A stretch of 64,000 nucleotides of DNA from Geobacillus sp. 46C-IIa (GCF_014679505.1 NZ_CP061474.1:310001-374000); one strand, 5' to 3'; counted from the stretch's first letter, positions 30,905 to 40,131 are shown. Made by a program: numbers and translations. The notes: generated by a model not told the origin, from the letters alone.

Positions 30905-31182
30905 GGCTGTTCTCCTCCCCCTTTTTGAATGAGAATGGTTGTAAGCGTTTTAGTAAATCTGTTTAAATTTTATGACAATTCCTTTTCCTATTGAAGCCCT
31001 ACGTTTGTCGGATTTTTTTCTGTTCCTTCTCGGGTCGTGACGGTCAAAAGAAGGGAATGGATCGATCAAATGAAGAAGGAAGTTGGAAAATTAGAACAGG
31101 CAAACCACCAGGACGTCTGTGCCCCTCTTTTTTGTTCGCTTGATGGCGCCTGAGCGGCGTTTAGCAAAGGGAATCGAGGGCG

Positions 31183-32079
31183 CTACTGTTGATCCATGGC
31201 CGCCGTTTGTTGCAACAGATCGAGAAAATGATGGGCGCTTTTCGGCAAATATCGTTGTCGGTCAAGGATGACGGCGGCTTCCGCGGTCATCGACGAGTCG
31301 ATGATCTCAAGCTCCTTGATGCCGGGGAGGCGAAACAAGGCCACGGTGGATTGAGGCACAATGGTGGCACCAATGCCTTCTGCGACCAAGGAAAGCAAAA
31401 TGGTCGCGTCCGGGCATTCGCATAGGATGTTTGGTTCAAACCCGTGGCGTCGGCATTCCGCGACGACCCGTTCGTACTGTCCGGCACCGTGCACACGGTG
31501 GAGAAGGAGGAGCGGCCACTCCGCAAAATCGCGCATCGATAAGGCAGATCGGCTCAATGCCCAGTGCTTGGGCAAGACGGCGACATAACGGTCGCTTGGC
31601 AGCGGAATGATGTCGTAATGAGACGAATCGATCGGTAAGCGGACAATGCCGATATCGATATGGCGCTCTTGAAGCAGCTGGCAAATGGAAAACGTATCTC
31701 CTTCCCGAAGATGAAACGTCACGTTCGGAAACTGTTCATGGAATTGGTGGATCGCTTGTGCCAAATAGTAAAAGCACGATTTGACGCAGCCGACAGCCAA
31801 TGTTCCCGCTGTCCCCATTTCGATTTCTTTCACTTCCGAGATGGCGTCATCAAGCTGGCGCAACAGTTGTTTCGCCTTTTCGTAAAACGCTTTGCCCGGT
31901 GCGGTAAGCTCCATTTTTTTCGCTTTCCGGTCAAATAGCGAAACGCCGAGCTCTTCTTCGAGCTGCTTCAGCTGTTGGCTGAGCGGCGGCTGAGCGATAT
32001 GAAGTTTTTGTGCCGCCTTCGTGACTTGTCCCTCTTCGGCAATGGTGACGAAGTATTTCAGCTGTTTCACATCGATCAT
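31183..32079 (-). CDS. LysR-family transcriptional regulator
   Basis: 298 residues from ATG at 32077-32079 (AGAGGAGAC before it); the frame upstream to 32181 has no binding site. N-terminal HTH KYFVTIAEEGQVTKAAQKLHIAQPPLSQQLKQLEEEL (shown in parts: GQVTKAAQKLHIAQPPLSQQ) is classic LysR; the rest is the two-lobe effector domain (GTLAVGCVKSCFYYL). Divergent from hpaB with a 156-base shared region, so it probably activates 4-hydroxyphenylacetate catabolism in response to an aromatic acid. Confidence 0.88.
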   Translation of the reverse strand: MIDVKQLKYFVTIAEEGQVTKAAQKLHIAQPPLSQQLKQLEEELGVSLFDRKAKKMELTAPGKAFYEKAKQLLRQLDDAISEVKEIEMGTAGTLAVGCVKSCFYYLAQAIHQFHEQFPNVTFHLREGDTFSICQLLQERHIDIGIVRLPIDSSHYDIIPLPSDRYVAVLPKHWALSRSALSMRDFAEWPLLLLHRVHGAGQYERVVAECRRHGFEPNILCECPDATILLSLVAEGIGATIVPQSTVALFRLPGIKELEIIDSSMTAEAAVILDRQRYLPKSAHHFLDLLQQTAAMDQQ

Positions 32080-32141
32080 GGCCGTGTCTCCTCTCTTCTT
32101 CCATATCTTTTTCGTATAGGATGGTTGAGCATTTTTGTATT

Positions 32142-32155
32142 TTTCATATATGAAA
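32142..32155. promoter_or_regulatory. Palindromic operator between lysR and hpaB
   Basis: TTTCATATATGAAA is a perfect 14-bp palindrome, followed by ATCATATG. Related CATATA strings occur at the hpaI-like promoter and before the GntR gene, so they may share one regulator. Confidence 0.5.
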
Positions 32156-32235
32156 TCATATGTTATATTAATTTCGAACATTCTGAATGGTAGCGCTTAC
32201 TTCATTTATTATACTTGAAAATAGGAGGAATGAAA

Positions 32236-33717
32236 ATGCCGGCCAAAACAGGAAAGCAGTATATGGAGAGGCTGAAGCAGGCGAAAAGCAGCGTGTACAT
32301 CCATGGGGAAAAAGTCGAAGATGTCACCGTCCATCCGGCGTTTCGCAATGTCGTTCGCTCCATGGCGGCGCTGTACGACCGGCAATATGAAAAGCCGGAC
32401 AAAATGTTGTACCGGTCGCCGACAACTGGACAGTTGGTCGGGATGACGTTTATCCAGCCGACGACGATCGATGAGCTCATCGCCCGCCGCGAGGCGACGC
32501 AAGAATGGGCTCGGATGTCGGCCGGAATGATGGGGCGTTCGCCGGATTACTTAAACGCCGAAGTGATGGCGATGGGCATCGCCAATGATTTGTTTGCCGA
32601 AGACGACCCGATGTTTGCCGAGAATGCAAGAAACTATTATGAATATGCGCGGGAAAATGACATCAGCTTGACGCATACGCTCATCCATCCGCAAATGAAT
32701 CGCGCCAAGGCGCTTCACGAGCAAAAAGACGCCGATGTGCCGCTCCATTTGGTGGAACGGCGAAAAGACGGCATCATCGTCAGCGGCATCCGCCTGTTGG
32801 CGACGCAAGGCGGAATCACAGACGAAATTTTAGTGTTTCCGTCTACGGTGAAAAAATCGACAGCAGGTGAAGATCCGTATGCGCTCGCCTTTGCCATCCC
32901 GAACAATACGCCAGGTGTGAAGTTCATTTGCCGCGAGGCGTTCGATTACGGGCGCAGCACGTGGGACCATCCGCTCGCGTCTCGCTTTGAAGAAGGCGAT
33001 GCGATCGTTTCATTTGAAAACGTGTTTGTGCCATGGGAGCGCGTCTTTGTCTGCGGCAATTCGTCGATTTGTAACCGGACGTTCCGTGAGACGAATGCGG
33101 TCGTTCATATGTCCCATCAAGTGGTGGCGAAAAACATCGTCAAAACGGAGTTTTTGCTTGGGGTTACCCTTTGTCTCATCGAAGCGATCGGCATTGGTGA
33201 GTTTCAACATGTGAAGGACAAAGGGGCGGAAATCATGCTCGCTCTCGAAACGATGAAAAGCCACTTGTACCGGGCTGAGCATAACGCAAAGCCAGATCGT
33301 TGGGGGACGATGACGCCGGATTTTGCTGCTTTGGATGCTGCGCGCAACTGGTATCCACGCGTGTATCCACGTTTGGTGGAAATCATCCGCATTTTAGGGG
33401 CGTCCGGCTTGATGGCGATTCCGACAGAAGCAGATTTTGAACATGAGGAAATCGGGGACATCGTCCGCCGGGCGATGCAAGGGGCGACGGTGGGTGGTTA
33501 TGAACGTGTCCAACTGTTCCGATTAGCTTGGGATTTGACGATGAGCGCGTTCGGTGCAAGGCAGACGCACTATGAATATTACTTTTTCGGGGACCCCGTA
33601 CGGATGGGGATGGCCTATTTCGACGGCTATGAAAAAGAGTCGTATAAACAGTTTGTGCAACAATTTTTGTGTACGAAAAAAGGCGGCGTTTCGATTCCGT
33701 TGAACAGCGATCATTGA
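32236..33717 (+). CDS. hpaB: 4-hydroxyphenylacetate 3-monooxygenase, oxygenase subunit
   Basis: 493 residues from ATG 32236 (AGGAGG ends seven bases before it; ATG 32230 is too close). HpaB/acyl-CoA-dehydrogenase-like fold: GRSPDYLNAEVMAMG, DISLTHTLIHPQMNR, FGDPVRMGMAY. Uses FADH2 from HpaC and O2 to hydroxylate 4-hydroxyphenylacetate to 3,4-dihydroxyphenylacetate (homoprotocatechuate). First gene of the pathway, divergent from LysR. Its reductase partner hpaC is 16.5 kb away. Confidence 0.95.
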   Translation: MPAKTGKQYMERLKQAKSSVYIHGEKVEDVTVHPAFRNVVRSMAALYDRQYEKPDKMLYRSPTTGQLVGMTFIQPTTIDELIARREATQEWARMSAGMMGRSPDYLNAEVMAMGIANDLFAEDDPMFAENARNYYEYARENDISLTHTLIHPQMNRAKALHEQKDADVPLHLVERRKDGIIVSGIRLLATQGGITDEILVFPSTVKKSTAGEDPYALAFAIPNNTPGVKFICREAFDYGRSTWDHPLASRFEEGDAIVSFENVFVPWERVFVCGNSSICNRTFRETNAVVHMSHQVVAKNIVKTEFLLGVTLCLIEAIGIGEFQHVKDKGAEIMLALETMKSHLYRAEHNAKPDRWGTMTPDFAALDAARNWYPRVYPRLVEIIRILGASGLMAIPTEADFEHEEIGDIVRRAMQGATVGGYERVQLFRLAWDLTMSAFGARQTHYEYYFFGDPVRMGMAYFDGYEKESYKQFVQQFLCTKKGGVSIPLNSDH

Positions 33718-33736
33718 TTAGAGGGGGAGAGGAACA

Positions 33737-34720
33737 ATGACGTTTTCCATCATTCGTTGTGCTCGCGCGGTGCTGCATGTGACTGATTTGGCCGCGTCGC
33801 GTGACTTTTATGAACGGGTGCTTGGGTTTGTCGTGACGGAAGCGGACCGTGAGCATATCTATTTACGCGGGTTGGAAGAATACCACCATCATAGCTTAGT
33901 GTTGAAAAAGGCGCCCCGTCCCGCGGTCGAGGCGCTTGGCTACAAAGTCGGTTCCGAGCAAGAACTCGAAGCGCTGTACGAATGGTTTGCGGCGCAACAG
34001 CTGAACCCAAGATGGATTGAGGACGGCTCGCAGCGTGCCGTTGGACGGGCGTTTCGCGTCCAAGACCCATTAGGGCTGCCGCTTGAGTTTTTCGTGCATA
34101 TGGAGAAAACCGAGCGGCTGTTGCAGCGCTATGACTTGTATCGCGGTGCCCGCGTCCAACGTATTGACCATTTCAACTGTGCGGTAACGGATGTACAGAA
34201 AGGATACGATTTTTACGTTGGCGATTTAGGCTTTGCCTGCTCAGAATATACAGAAACAGAGGATGGCAAGCTGTGGGCGGCTTGGCTGCATCGGAAGCAA
34301 AATGTCCATGATTTGGCGCTCATGAACGGGAAAGGGCCGCGCCTTCATCATATCGGTTTTTGGCTGCCGGATCCGCTTAGCCTGATCCATGCATGCGATG
34401 TGTTGGCGGCATCAGGATACGGGTCCAGCATTGAACGGGGGCCGGGGCGGCATGGGCTATCCAATGCGTTCTTTGTCTATTTGCGCGACCCGGACGGCCA
34501 TCGAATTGAGTTGTATAACGGTGACTATTTGACGAGCGATCCGGATTTTCCGCCAATCCGTTGGGATTTGGACGATCCGCGGCGCCAGACATTTTGGGGG
34601 CATGCGGCGCCGGACAGCTGGTTTGAAGAGGCGTCGGACATGTTGAACGTCCATAGTGGCCAACCGATTGAACCGAACGAACCGGCGTTGCAGAAAGTGA
34701 AACCGACCTTTTTGATCTAA
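33737..34720 (+). CDS. hpaD: 3,4-dihydroxyphenylacetate 2,3-dioxygenase
   Basis: 327 residues, ATG 33737 behind GAGGGGGAGAGG. Two vicinal-oxygen-chelate modules: ARAVLHVTDLAASRDFYERVLGF (first repeat) and RIDHFNCAVTDVQKGYDFYV (second). Iron ligands: His in DHFNC, His in HHIGFW, Glu in HRIELYN. Extradiol meta-cleavage of homoprotocatechuate to 5-carboxymethyl-2-hydroxymuconate semialdehyde. Confidence 0.93.
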   Translation: MTFSIIRCARAVLHVTDLAASRDFYERVLGFVVTEADREHIYLRGLEEYHHHSLVLKKAPRPAVEALGYKVGSEQELEALYEWFAAQQLNPRWIEDGSQRAVGRAFRVQDPLGLPLEFFVHMEKTERLLQRYDLYRGARVQRIDHFNCAVTDVQKGYDFYVGDLGFACSEYTETEDGKLWAAWLHRKQNVHDLALMNGKGPRLHHIGFWLPDPLSLIHACDVLAASGYGSSIERGPGRHGLSNAFFVYLRDPDGHRIELYNGDYLTSDPDFPPIRWDLDDPRRQTFWGHAAPDSWFEEASDMLNVHSGQPIEPNEPALQKVKPTFLI

Positions 34721-34744
34721 CATAAATCATATATAATTTTATAG

Positions 34745-34773
34745 TTGATTTCATATATACTATTATGTATAAT
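34745..34773 (+). promoter_or_regulatory. Internal hpa promoter with operator-like spacer
   Basis: TTGATT (34745-34750), 17-base spacer containing TCATATATAC, TATAAT (34768-34773). A sister motif ATCATATATAA lies just upstream at 34727-34737. It would drive hpaI-like, hpaG1, hpaG2, hpaF and hpaE under the same regulator as the other CATATA sites. Confidence 0.65.
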
Positions 34774-34817
34774 ATTCGTAACATTAGGAAAAATCAGTCT
34801 ACTAGGAGGCAAGGGGG

Positions 34818-35747
34818 ATGACATACCGCGAGGTGAAAGAGCGGCTGCGCGGCTCGATTGCACCGGTCGTCACGCCGTTTGATGAAGAGGGAAACGTTGA
34901 TTTTGCCACGTTGACGGCACTCATTGATTGGCATATAAAAAGCGGCACACACGGCATTTCGGTGACGGGGACATCCGGCGAGCCGAGTTCGCTGACAATT
35001 GACGAACGAAAACAGGTGATGGAAACAGCGAAAAAGGCGGTCACCGGGCGTGTGCCGTTTGTGCCGGGGACGGGCTCGACGAACCATGCGGAAACGATCG
35101 AGTTGACGAAATTCGCCCAAGAGATTGGGGCCGATGCCGCGATGGTCATCGTCCCGTATTACAACCGCCCGTCTCAGCAGGCACTCTATAAGCATTTTAA
35201 GGCGGTGGCCGAGTCAGTTGACATTCCGATCATCGTCTACAATATTCCAGGGCGGACGGCGGTCAATTTGGAAGTCAAAACGTTAGCGCGGCTCGCCGAG
35301 GACTGCCCGAACATTATCGGGGTGAAGGAGTCAAACAAAGATTTTGAGCATGTCAATCGGGTGTTATGGCATTGCGGGCGCGATTTTCTGCTGTTCTCCG
35401 GCATCGAGCTGTTGTGCTATCCGATGTTGGCGATCGGTGGCGCCGGTTCGATCAGCGCAACGGCCAACGTTGTGCCGCAGAAGGTGGCTGAGCTGCATGA
35501 TGCTTGGTTCGACGGCGATGTCAAGCGGGCGCAAGACCTTCATTTTGAACTGATGGAGCTCAATGACGTGCTGTTCATTGAAACGAATCCCGGCCCGGTG
35601 AAGGCGGCGCTTGGCATGATGGGAAAAATCACCCCAAAACTTCGCCTGCCGCTTGATTTGCCAAGCGAAGAGCACCAGGAACAAATCCGTCGCACGCTCG
35701 TCAAATATGGGTTGTTGACTGAGGCGGCGCAACAGCCGGCGAAATAA
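34818..35747 (+). CDS. DapA-family aldolase (HpaI-role or related)
   Basis: 309 residues. Dihydrodipicolinate synthase/NAL superfamily: GISVTGTSGEPSSL, VPYYNRPSQQALYKHF, VYNIPGRT and the Schiff-base Lys in IIGVKESNKD. In this cluster it most likely cleaves 2,4-dihydroxyhept-2-ene-1,7-dioate to pyruvate and succinate semialdehyde, the job done in E. coli by the unrelated class II HpaI. Alternatives: an ordinary DapA, but its context argues otherwise. Confidence 0.75.
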   Translation: MTYREVKERLRGSIAPVVTPFDEEGNVDFATLTALIDWHIKSGTHGISVTGTSGEPSSLTIDERKQVMETAKKAVTGRVPFVPGTGSTNHAETIELTKFAQEIGADAAMVIVPYYNRPSQQALYKHFKAVAESVDIPIIVYNIPGRTAVNLEVKTLARLAEDCPNIIGVKESNKDFEHVNRVLWHCGRDFLLFSGIELLCYPMLAIGGAGSISATANVVPQKVAELHDAWFDGDVKRAQDLHFELMELNDVLFIETNPGPVKAALGMMGKITPKLRLPLDLPSEEHQEQIRRTLVKYGLLTEAAQQPAK

Positions 35748-35847
35748 GCGTTGTCGACTGTTCTACCTGAAGGAAGGCGGGCGGCGCGCCCACCGATCCT
35801 GACATGGAGAGGCTGTGACATTGATTACTGCGATGGAAGGGGGAGAG

Positions 35848-36633
35848 ATGATCGTGAATGTGCGGCTGCGCCTAGCCGGCCGGCGGCATTCGATTGAGGC
35901 GGAAGTGGACTGGCGCGGCGGGACGGTAACGTTGGACGGACGGACATCGCGCATCAATGAATGGGAGTGGGAGGCGCCAGAAGTCGGCGCTATGTATGGG
36001 GTGGCGCTCAATGATCGGCGGGAATGGGAGGCGATGGCCGAGGCGATGACCGCCCCGCCGTATCGGAAGCCGCCGGAAGGTCCGGTGCTGTATATGAAGC
36101 CGGCCAATACGATCAACGCCCATCGGCGGCCGGTCGTTCTCCCGCCTGGCGTCAACCGGCTTCGCGCTGCTCCGGCTGTCGGCCTTGTCATCGGGCGGAC
36201 GGCCGCGCGCGTCCGTCCTGAGGAGGCGCTCGATGTCGTATTCGGCTATACGATCGTGAATGATTTGTCCATCCCGCACGAGCAGCTGTACCGCCCGGCG
36301 GTGAAGGAGCAAGCGCGCGACGGGTTCACTCCGATCGGTCCATGGGTGGTGCCGAAAGAGGAAACCGTGCCGCTGTCGTCGCTTTCGGCGCGCGTATATG
36401 TAAACGGCCGTCTTGTTCAATGCGTCGATCTCCGTCGTTTTCGGCGCCCGCCTGAACAATGGCTCGCGGATGTGACCGAGTTTATGACGCTTGAGGAGGG
36501 AGATGTGCTGTTTTTCAGCTGGCCGGCCGACGCCTCGCTCGTTTCGGCGGGGGATGTGGTGCGCATCGAAATAGAAGGGATCGGCGCGTTGGAAAATCGG
36601 ATCGTTATCGAAGAAGGAGGAGAAGGGGAATGA
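35848..36633 (+). CDS. hpaG1: HpaG1-type FAH-fold isomerase/decarboxylase, N-half
   Basis: 261 residues from ATG 35848 (GGAAGGGGGAGAG just upstream; the frame back to GTG 35815 is less well supported). Fumarylacetoacetate-hydrolase fold: YGVALNDRREW, VLYMKPANTINAH, VGLVIGRTAAR and FGYTIVNDLSIPHE. In E. coli HpaG the two FAH modules are fused; here they are separate adjacent genes with a 4-base ATGA overlap. Works on 5-oxo-pent-3-ene-1,2,5-tricarboxylate or its isomer; which step is done by which half is inferred. Confidence 0.8.
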   Translation: MIVNVRLRLAGRRHSIEAEVDWRGGTVTLDGRTSRINEWEWEAPEVGAMYGVALNDRREWEAMAEAMTAPPYRKPPEGPVLYMKPANTINAHRRPVVLPPGVNRLRAAPAVGLVIGRTAARVRPEEALDVVFGYTIVNDLSIPHEQLYRPAVKEQARDGFTPIGPWVVPKEETVPLSSLSARVYVNGRLVQCVDLRRFRRPPEQWLADVTEFMTLEEGDVLFFSWPADASLVSAGDVVRIEIEGIGALENRIVIEEGGEGE

Positions 36634-37367
36634 AGCGGGCGCGTGTCGCGTGGAACGGAACGGTGACCGAAGCCGAGCCGCTTGACAGCGGTCGCCTCCT
36701 TCTTCCGGATGGAACGATCGTCGATGATCATAAGGTGATGTGGCTTCCCCCGGTCGAGCCGCACACGATCGTGGCGCTTGGGTTGAATTATGCTGACCAT
36801 GCTGGAGAGTTGTCGTTGGCCGCCCCGAAAGAGCCGCTGTTATTTTTCAAAGGGAAAAACACGTTGGTTGGTCATCTTGGCCGCACCGTCCGGCCGGCAG
36901 GGGTTGACATGATGCATTACGAATGCGAGCTCGCTGTGGTCATCGGCCGCCCGGCTCGTCGGGTGAAGGCGGAACAGGCGTATGATTACATTTTGGGATA
37001 CACGATTGCCAACGATTATGCTGTCCGCGATTATTTGGAAAATTACTACCGGCCGAATTTTCGCGTTAAAAACCGGGATCGGGCGACGCCGCTTGGCCCG
37101 TGGATCGTCAGCCATGAGGAAGTTGGCGACCCGATGGCGCTGGCGTTGCGGACGTATGTCAATGGAGCGCTCGTGCAGGAAGGATATACAGCCGATATGA
37201 TTTTTTCCATCCCGTATTTGCTTGAATATATTACGAGTTTTATGACGCTCGCTCCGGGCGATCTGATTTTGACCGGCACGCCGAAAGGGGCGGTGAACGT
37301 CCAGCCCGGCGATGAAGTTGTGACTGAAATCGAGCGCATTGGTCGGCTCATCAATTACATTGAATAG
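36630..37367 (+). CDS. hpaG2: HpaG2-type 5-oxopent-3-ene-1,2,5-tricarboxylate decarboxylase
   Basis: 245 residues, ATG overlapping the previous stop. FAH fold with metal ligands in DMMHYECELAVVIG (Glu-x-Glu), GLNYADHAGEL and GYTIANDYAVRD. The decarboxylase half of HpaG, yielding 2-hydroxyhept-2,4-diene-1,7-dioate. Directly paralogous to the neighbouring hpaG1. Confidence 0.85.
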   Translation: MKRARVAWNGTVTEAEPLDSGRLLLPDGTIVDDHKVMWLPPVEPHTIVALGLNYADHAGELSLAAPKEPLLFFKGKNTLVGHLGRTVRPAGVDMMHYECELAVVIGRPARRVKAEQAYDYILGYTIANDYAVRDYLENYYRPNFRVKNRDRATPLGPWIVSHEEVGDPMALALRTYVNGALVQEGYTADMIFSIPYLLEYITSFMTLAPGDLILTGTPKGAVNVQPGDEVVTEIERIGRLINYIE

Positions 37368-37441
37368 CTAGCATCTAACGATACGCGAACCATTCGGTTA
37401 AAGAGAGCGGGGCACTTTCAGAACGAAAGGAAGGGAGCACG

Positions 37442-37834
37442 ATGCCGCACTTTATTTTGGAATATACGGATAATCTTGGTGAAGAGGCCGACTTTCGCGG
37501 CTTGCTGATGAAAATCAATCAAGCATTGATACGCCGGAGCGATTGGTTTCCGATCGGCGGCATCCGTTCGCGGGCCATCCGGCTTCATGAGTATTGTGTG
37601 GCGGACGGCACCCATGATGATGCCTTTGTACATGGGACGCTGAAAATCGGTGCCGGTCGCCCAGAGACGGTGAAAAAAGCAGTCGGCGATGAACTGTTTG
37701 CGATCATGAAAGACCATTTCGCCCCGCTGTTTGCCAAACGGTATTTGGCGTTGTCACTTGAGTTGTACGAATTCAGCGAGGCGGGGACGTACAAGCATAA
37801 CAACATTCATGCGCGTTATCGAACAACGCCGTAG
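37442..37834 (+). CDS. hpaF: 5-carboxymethyl-2-hydroxymuconate delta-isomerase
   Basis: 130 residues, ATG 37442 with GAAAGGAAGGGAG. Starts MPHFILEYTDNL: Pro-1, freed after Met removal, is the catalytic base of this 4-oxalocrotonate-tautomerase-like family. Isomerises the CHM product made by HpaE. RAIRLHEYCVADG and HDDAFVHGTLKIGAGR are family blocks. Confidence 0.92.
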   Translation: MPHFILEYTDNLGEEADFRGLLMKINQALIRRSDWFPIGGIRSRAIRLHEYCVADGTHDDAFVHGTLKIGAGRPETVKKAVGDELFAIMKDHFAPLFAKRYLALSLELYEFSEAGTYKHNNIHARYRTTP

Positions 37835-37849
37835 CAGAGGGGGAGACGA

Positions 37850-39361
37850 ATGGCAACGCAACCGAACGTGCTTCATTATATCAACGGGCGGTTTGTCGAA
37901 AGCGCGAACTGCGCGTTTTTTGACAACATGAACCCTTTTACGAATGAACCGATCAATCAAGTGGCGGAAGGGAACAAAGAAGAGATCGATGCGGCGGTCC
38001 GGGCGGCGAAGACAGCGTTTGATGACGGTCCATGGCGAACGATGCCGGTCGAGGAGCGGCTTCGTTACGTGCTTCGCATCGCGGAGTTGATTGAACGGGA
38101 TAAGGAAGAGATCGCCTACTTAGAGACGCTTGATACCGGCATTCCGATCAGCCAGGCGAAAAAACAGGCTGCCCGTGCAGCAGAAAACTTCCGTTTTTAC
38201 GCCGAAATGGTGAAAACGCGCCTTGTCGGTGAGGCGTATCACGTCAATGGCCAGTTTTTAAACTATACTGTCTATAAACCGGTCGGAATCGCGGGGCTGA
38301 TCACGCCATGGAATACGCCGTTTATGCTTGAGACGTGGAAAGTTGCCCCGGCGCTCGCGACCGGCAATACGGTCGTCTTGAAACCGGCCGAGTGGTCACC
38401 GTTGACGGCGAATAAGCTCGCAGAAATCATCGATGAAGCCGGACTGCCTGCTGGGGTGTTCAACGTTGTGCATGGATTTGGTGAAACAGCGGGTGCCGCG
38501 CTTGTTGCCCATCCAGACGTGCGCCTCATCTCCTTCACCGGGGAGACGACAACCGGCATGGAAATCATCCGCAACAGCGCCGCGACGTTGAAAAAAACGT
38601 CGATGGAGCTCGGCGGCAAGTCACCGCTCATCGTCTTTGCCGACGCGGACATGGAACGGGCACTTGATGCGGCGGTTTGGGGGATGTATTCTCTCAACGG
38701 GGAACGGTGCACCGCCAATTCGCGGTTGTTGCTGGAGCGATCAATATATGATGAGTTTGTGGAACGACTGAAACAGCGCGTCGATCAAATCGTCATCGGT
38801 GATCCGATGAATCCGGCGACCGAGCTGGGGCCGCTCATTCATCGCGCCCACTGGGAGCGGGTGAACCGCTACATTGAAATCGCCAAGCAAGAAGGAGCGG
38901 ACGTTTACGCCGCAAGCGTGCCGGAAGGGTTAGAAAAAGGCAATTTTGTGCCGCCGACGCTGCTGCTTAGCTGCCATAATGGAATGAGGGTGGCGCAAGA
39001 AGAAATTTTCGGCCCGGTGATGGCGGTTATGCCGTTTACGGATGAAGAGGAAGCGATTCGATTGGCCAACGATGTGAAGTACGGACTTGCCGCCTATGTA
39101 TGGACGAACGATCTAAAGCGCGGCCACCGTGTCGCTCAAGCGATCGAAAGCGGGATGGCATGGGTCAACTCGCCAAATGTCCGCGATTTACGCATTCCGT
39201 TTGGTGGGACGAAATATAGTGGCATCGGTCGGGAAGGCGGGCATTACAGCTTTGACTTTTACACGGAAGTGCAAGTTGTTCATGTCGCCGTCGGCGACCC
39301 GCCAATTCCTCCATTCGGCAAAACGAATCCCTCATCTGCCTTGTCGGTCGAACAGAAATAA
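37850..39361 (+). CDS. hpaE: 5-carboxymethyl-2-hydroxymuconate semialdehyde dehydrogenase
   Basis: 503 residues. Aldehyde dehydrogenase superfamily: ITPWNTPF and FTGETTTGMEI (NAD binding), ELGGKSPLIVF with the general-base Glu, and GERCTANSR with the nucleophilic Cys; NDVKYGLAAYVWTND and PFGGTKYSGIGREGG at the C-terminus. Oxidises the ring-cleavage semialdehyde. 15 bases after hpaF, so same operon. Confidence 0.93.
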   Translation: MATQPNVLHYINGRFVESANCAFFDNMNPFTNEPINQVAEGNKEEIDAAVRAAKTAFDDGPWRTMPVEERLRYVLRIAELIERDKEEIAYLETLDTGIPISQAKKQAARAAENFRFYAEMVKTRLVGEAYHVNGQFLNYTVYKPVGIAGLITPWNTPFMLETWKVAPALATGNTVVLKPAEWSPLTANKLAEIIDEAGLPAGVFNVVHGFGETAGAALVAHPDVRLISFTGETTTGMEIIRNSAATLKKTSMELGGKSPLIVFADADMERALDAAVWGMYSLNGERCTANSRLLLERSIYDEFVERLKQRVDQIVIGDPMNPATELGPLIHRAHWERVNRYIEIAKQEGADVYAASVPEGLEKGNFVPPTLLLSCHNGMRVAQEEIFGPVMAVMPFTDEEEAIRLANDVKYGLAAYVWTNDLKRGHRVAQAIESGMAWVNSPNVRDLRIPFGGTKYSGIGREGGHYSFDFYTEVQVVHVAVGDPPIPPFGKTNPSSALSVEQK

Positions 39362-39372
39362 CTGCTAGCGAA

Positions 39373-39394
39373 CATATATGACATAGTATATGAT
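39373..39394 (+). promoter_or_regulatory. Promoter/operator of GntR gene, probably leaderless
   Basis: CATATATGACATAGTATATGAT spans CATATATG and a -10-like TATGAT (39389-39394). The ATG at 39401 is seven bases after that -10 and has no ribosome binding site, which fits a leaderless transcript. The CATATA strings match the other hpa sites, suggesting autoregulation. Confidence 0.45.
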
Positions 39395-39400
39395 AAACAT

Positions 39401-40048
39401 ATGGAAACGAAAGCGAAAAATAAAACACAGTTGGCGTATGAGTATATTTTAGCCCGTATCGAAAGTGGAACCTATGGTCCAGGATACCGTGTTGTCATCG
39501 ATCAAATTGCTCGCGAGCTGGGATTAAGCAGCATCCCGGTGCGTGAGGCAATCCGCCAGCTGGAGGCGGAAGGGCTGGTCGAATTTAAGCCGTATGCCGG
39601 CGCCATTGTCAGCACCATTAACGAAAAAGAATATGTCGAAACGCTTTCGGTATTGGCTGTCTTAGAAGGCTATGCGACGGCGCTTAGCTCCACCCATGTC
39701 ACAAAGGAGGCGATCGAAGAGCTTGAGAGGTTGAACGAGCAAATGGGGCTAGCGCTTGAAGAGCTGGAGCTGGAACGGTTCAGCGAGCTGAACTATGCGT
39801 TCCATTCGTTGATTTATTCACACTGCGGCAATGTGTATTTAGAAGAGCAAATCAAGCAAACTTGGCAGCGGATGAAGCGCATCCGCGTTTACGGATTTAC
39901 CCTTGTTCCGCAACGGGCAAAAGCTTCGATTGAAGAACATCGGAAAATGATCCGCCTGTTGCGCGAACAGGCGCCGCCGCATGAAGTGGAACAGTATGCA
40001 CGCCAACATAAAATGAATACCGTCGAAGCGTTTTTGCGGCGGCGTTGA
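39401..40048 (+). CDS. GntR-family regulator, FadR/FCD subfamily
   Basis: 215 residues from ATG 39401. Winged HTH at residues ~10-75 (QLAYEYILARIESGTYGPG then IARELGLSSIPVREAIRQLE), followed by an all-helical FCD effector domain with His and Asp/Asn ligands (AFHSLIYSHCGN). Likely represses the hpa genes and releases them with a pathway intermediate. No Shine-Dalgarno sequence. Sits exactly between the catabolic genes and the importer. Confidence 0.85.
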   Translation: METKAKNKTQLAYEYILARIESGTYGPGYRVVIDQIARELGLSSIPVREAIRQLEAEGLVEFKPYAGAIVSTINEKEYVETLSVLAVLEGYATALSSTHVTKEAIEELERLNEQMGLALEELELERFSELNYAFHSLIYSHCGNVYLEEQIKQTWQRMKRIRVYGFTLVPQRAKASIEEHRKMIRLLREQAPPHEVEQYARQHKMNTVEAFLRRR

Positions 40049-40084
40049 CTTCCCCCGCTGAGCGGCATCCGCTTGGCGGGGAAG
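40049..40084 (+). terminator. Hairpin after GntR gene
   Basis: CTTCCCC.CGC at 40049-40059 pairs with GCGGGGAAG (40076-40084), with AGCGG/CCGCT nested. No U-run; possibly a processing or weak terminator. Confidence 0.45.
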
Positions 40085-40131
40085 GATGATTGAATTGGAA
40101 GCGCTATCAAATAACAAGGGGGTCATAGAGC

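Noticed and set aside
30938..30951. CcpA cre site before the DUF6230 gene
   Set aside because: TGTAAGCGTTTTAG lacks the final CA and sits oddly to any promoter.
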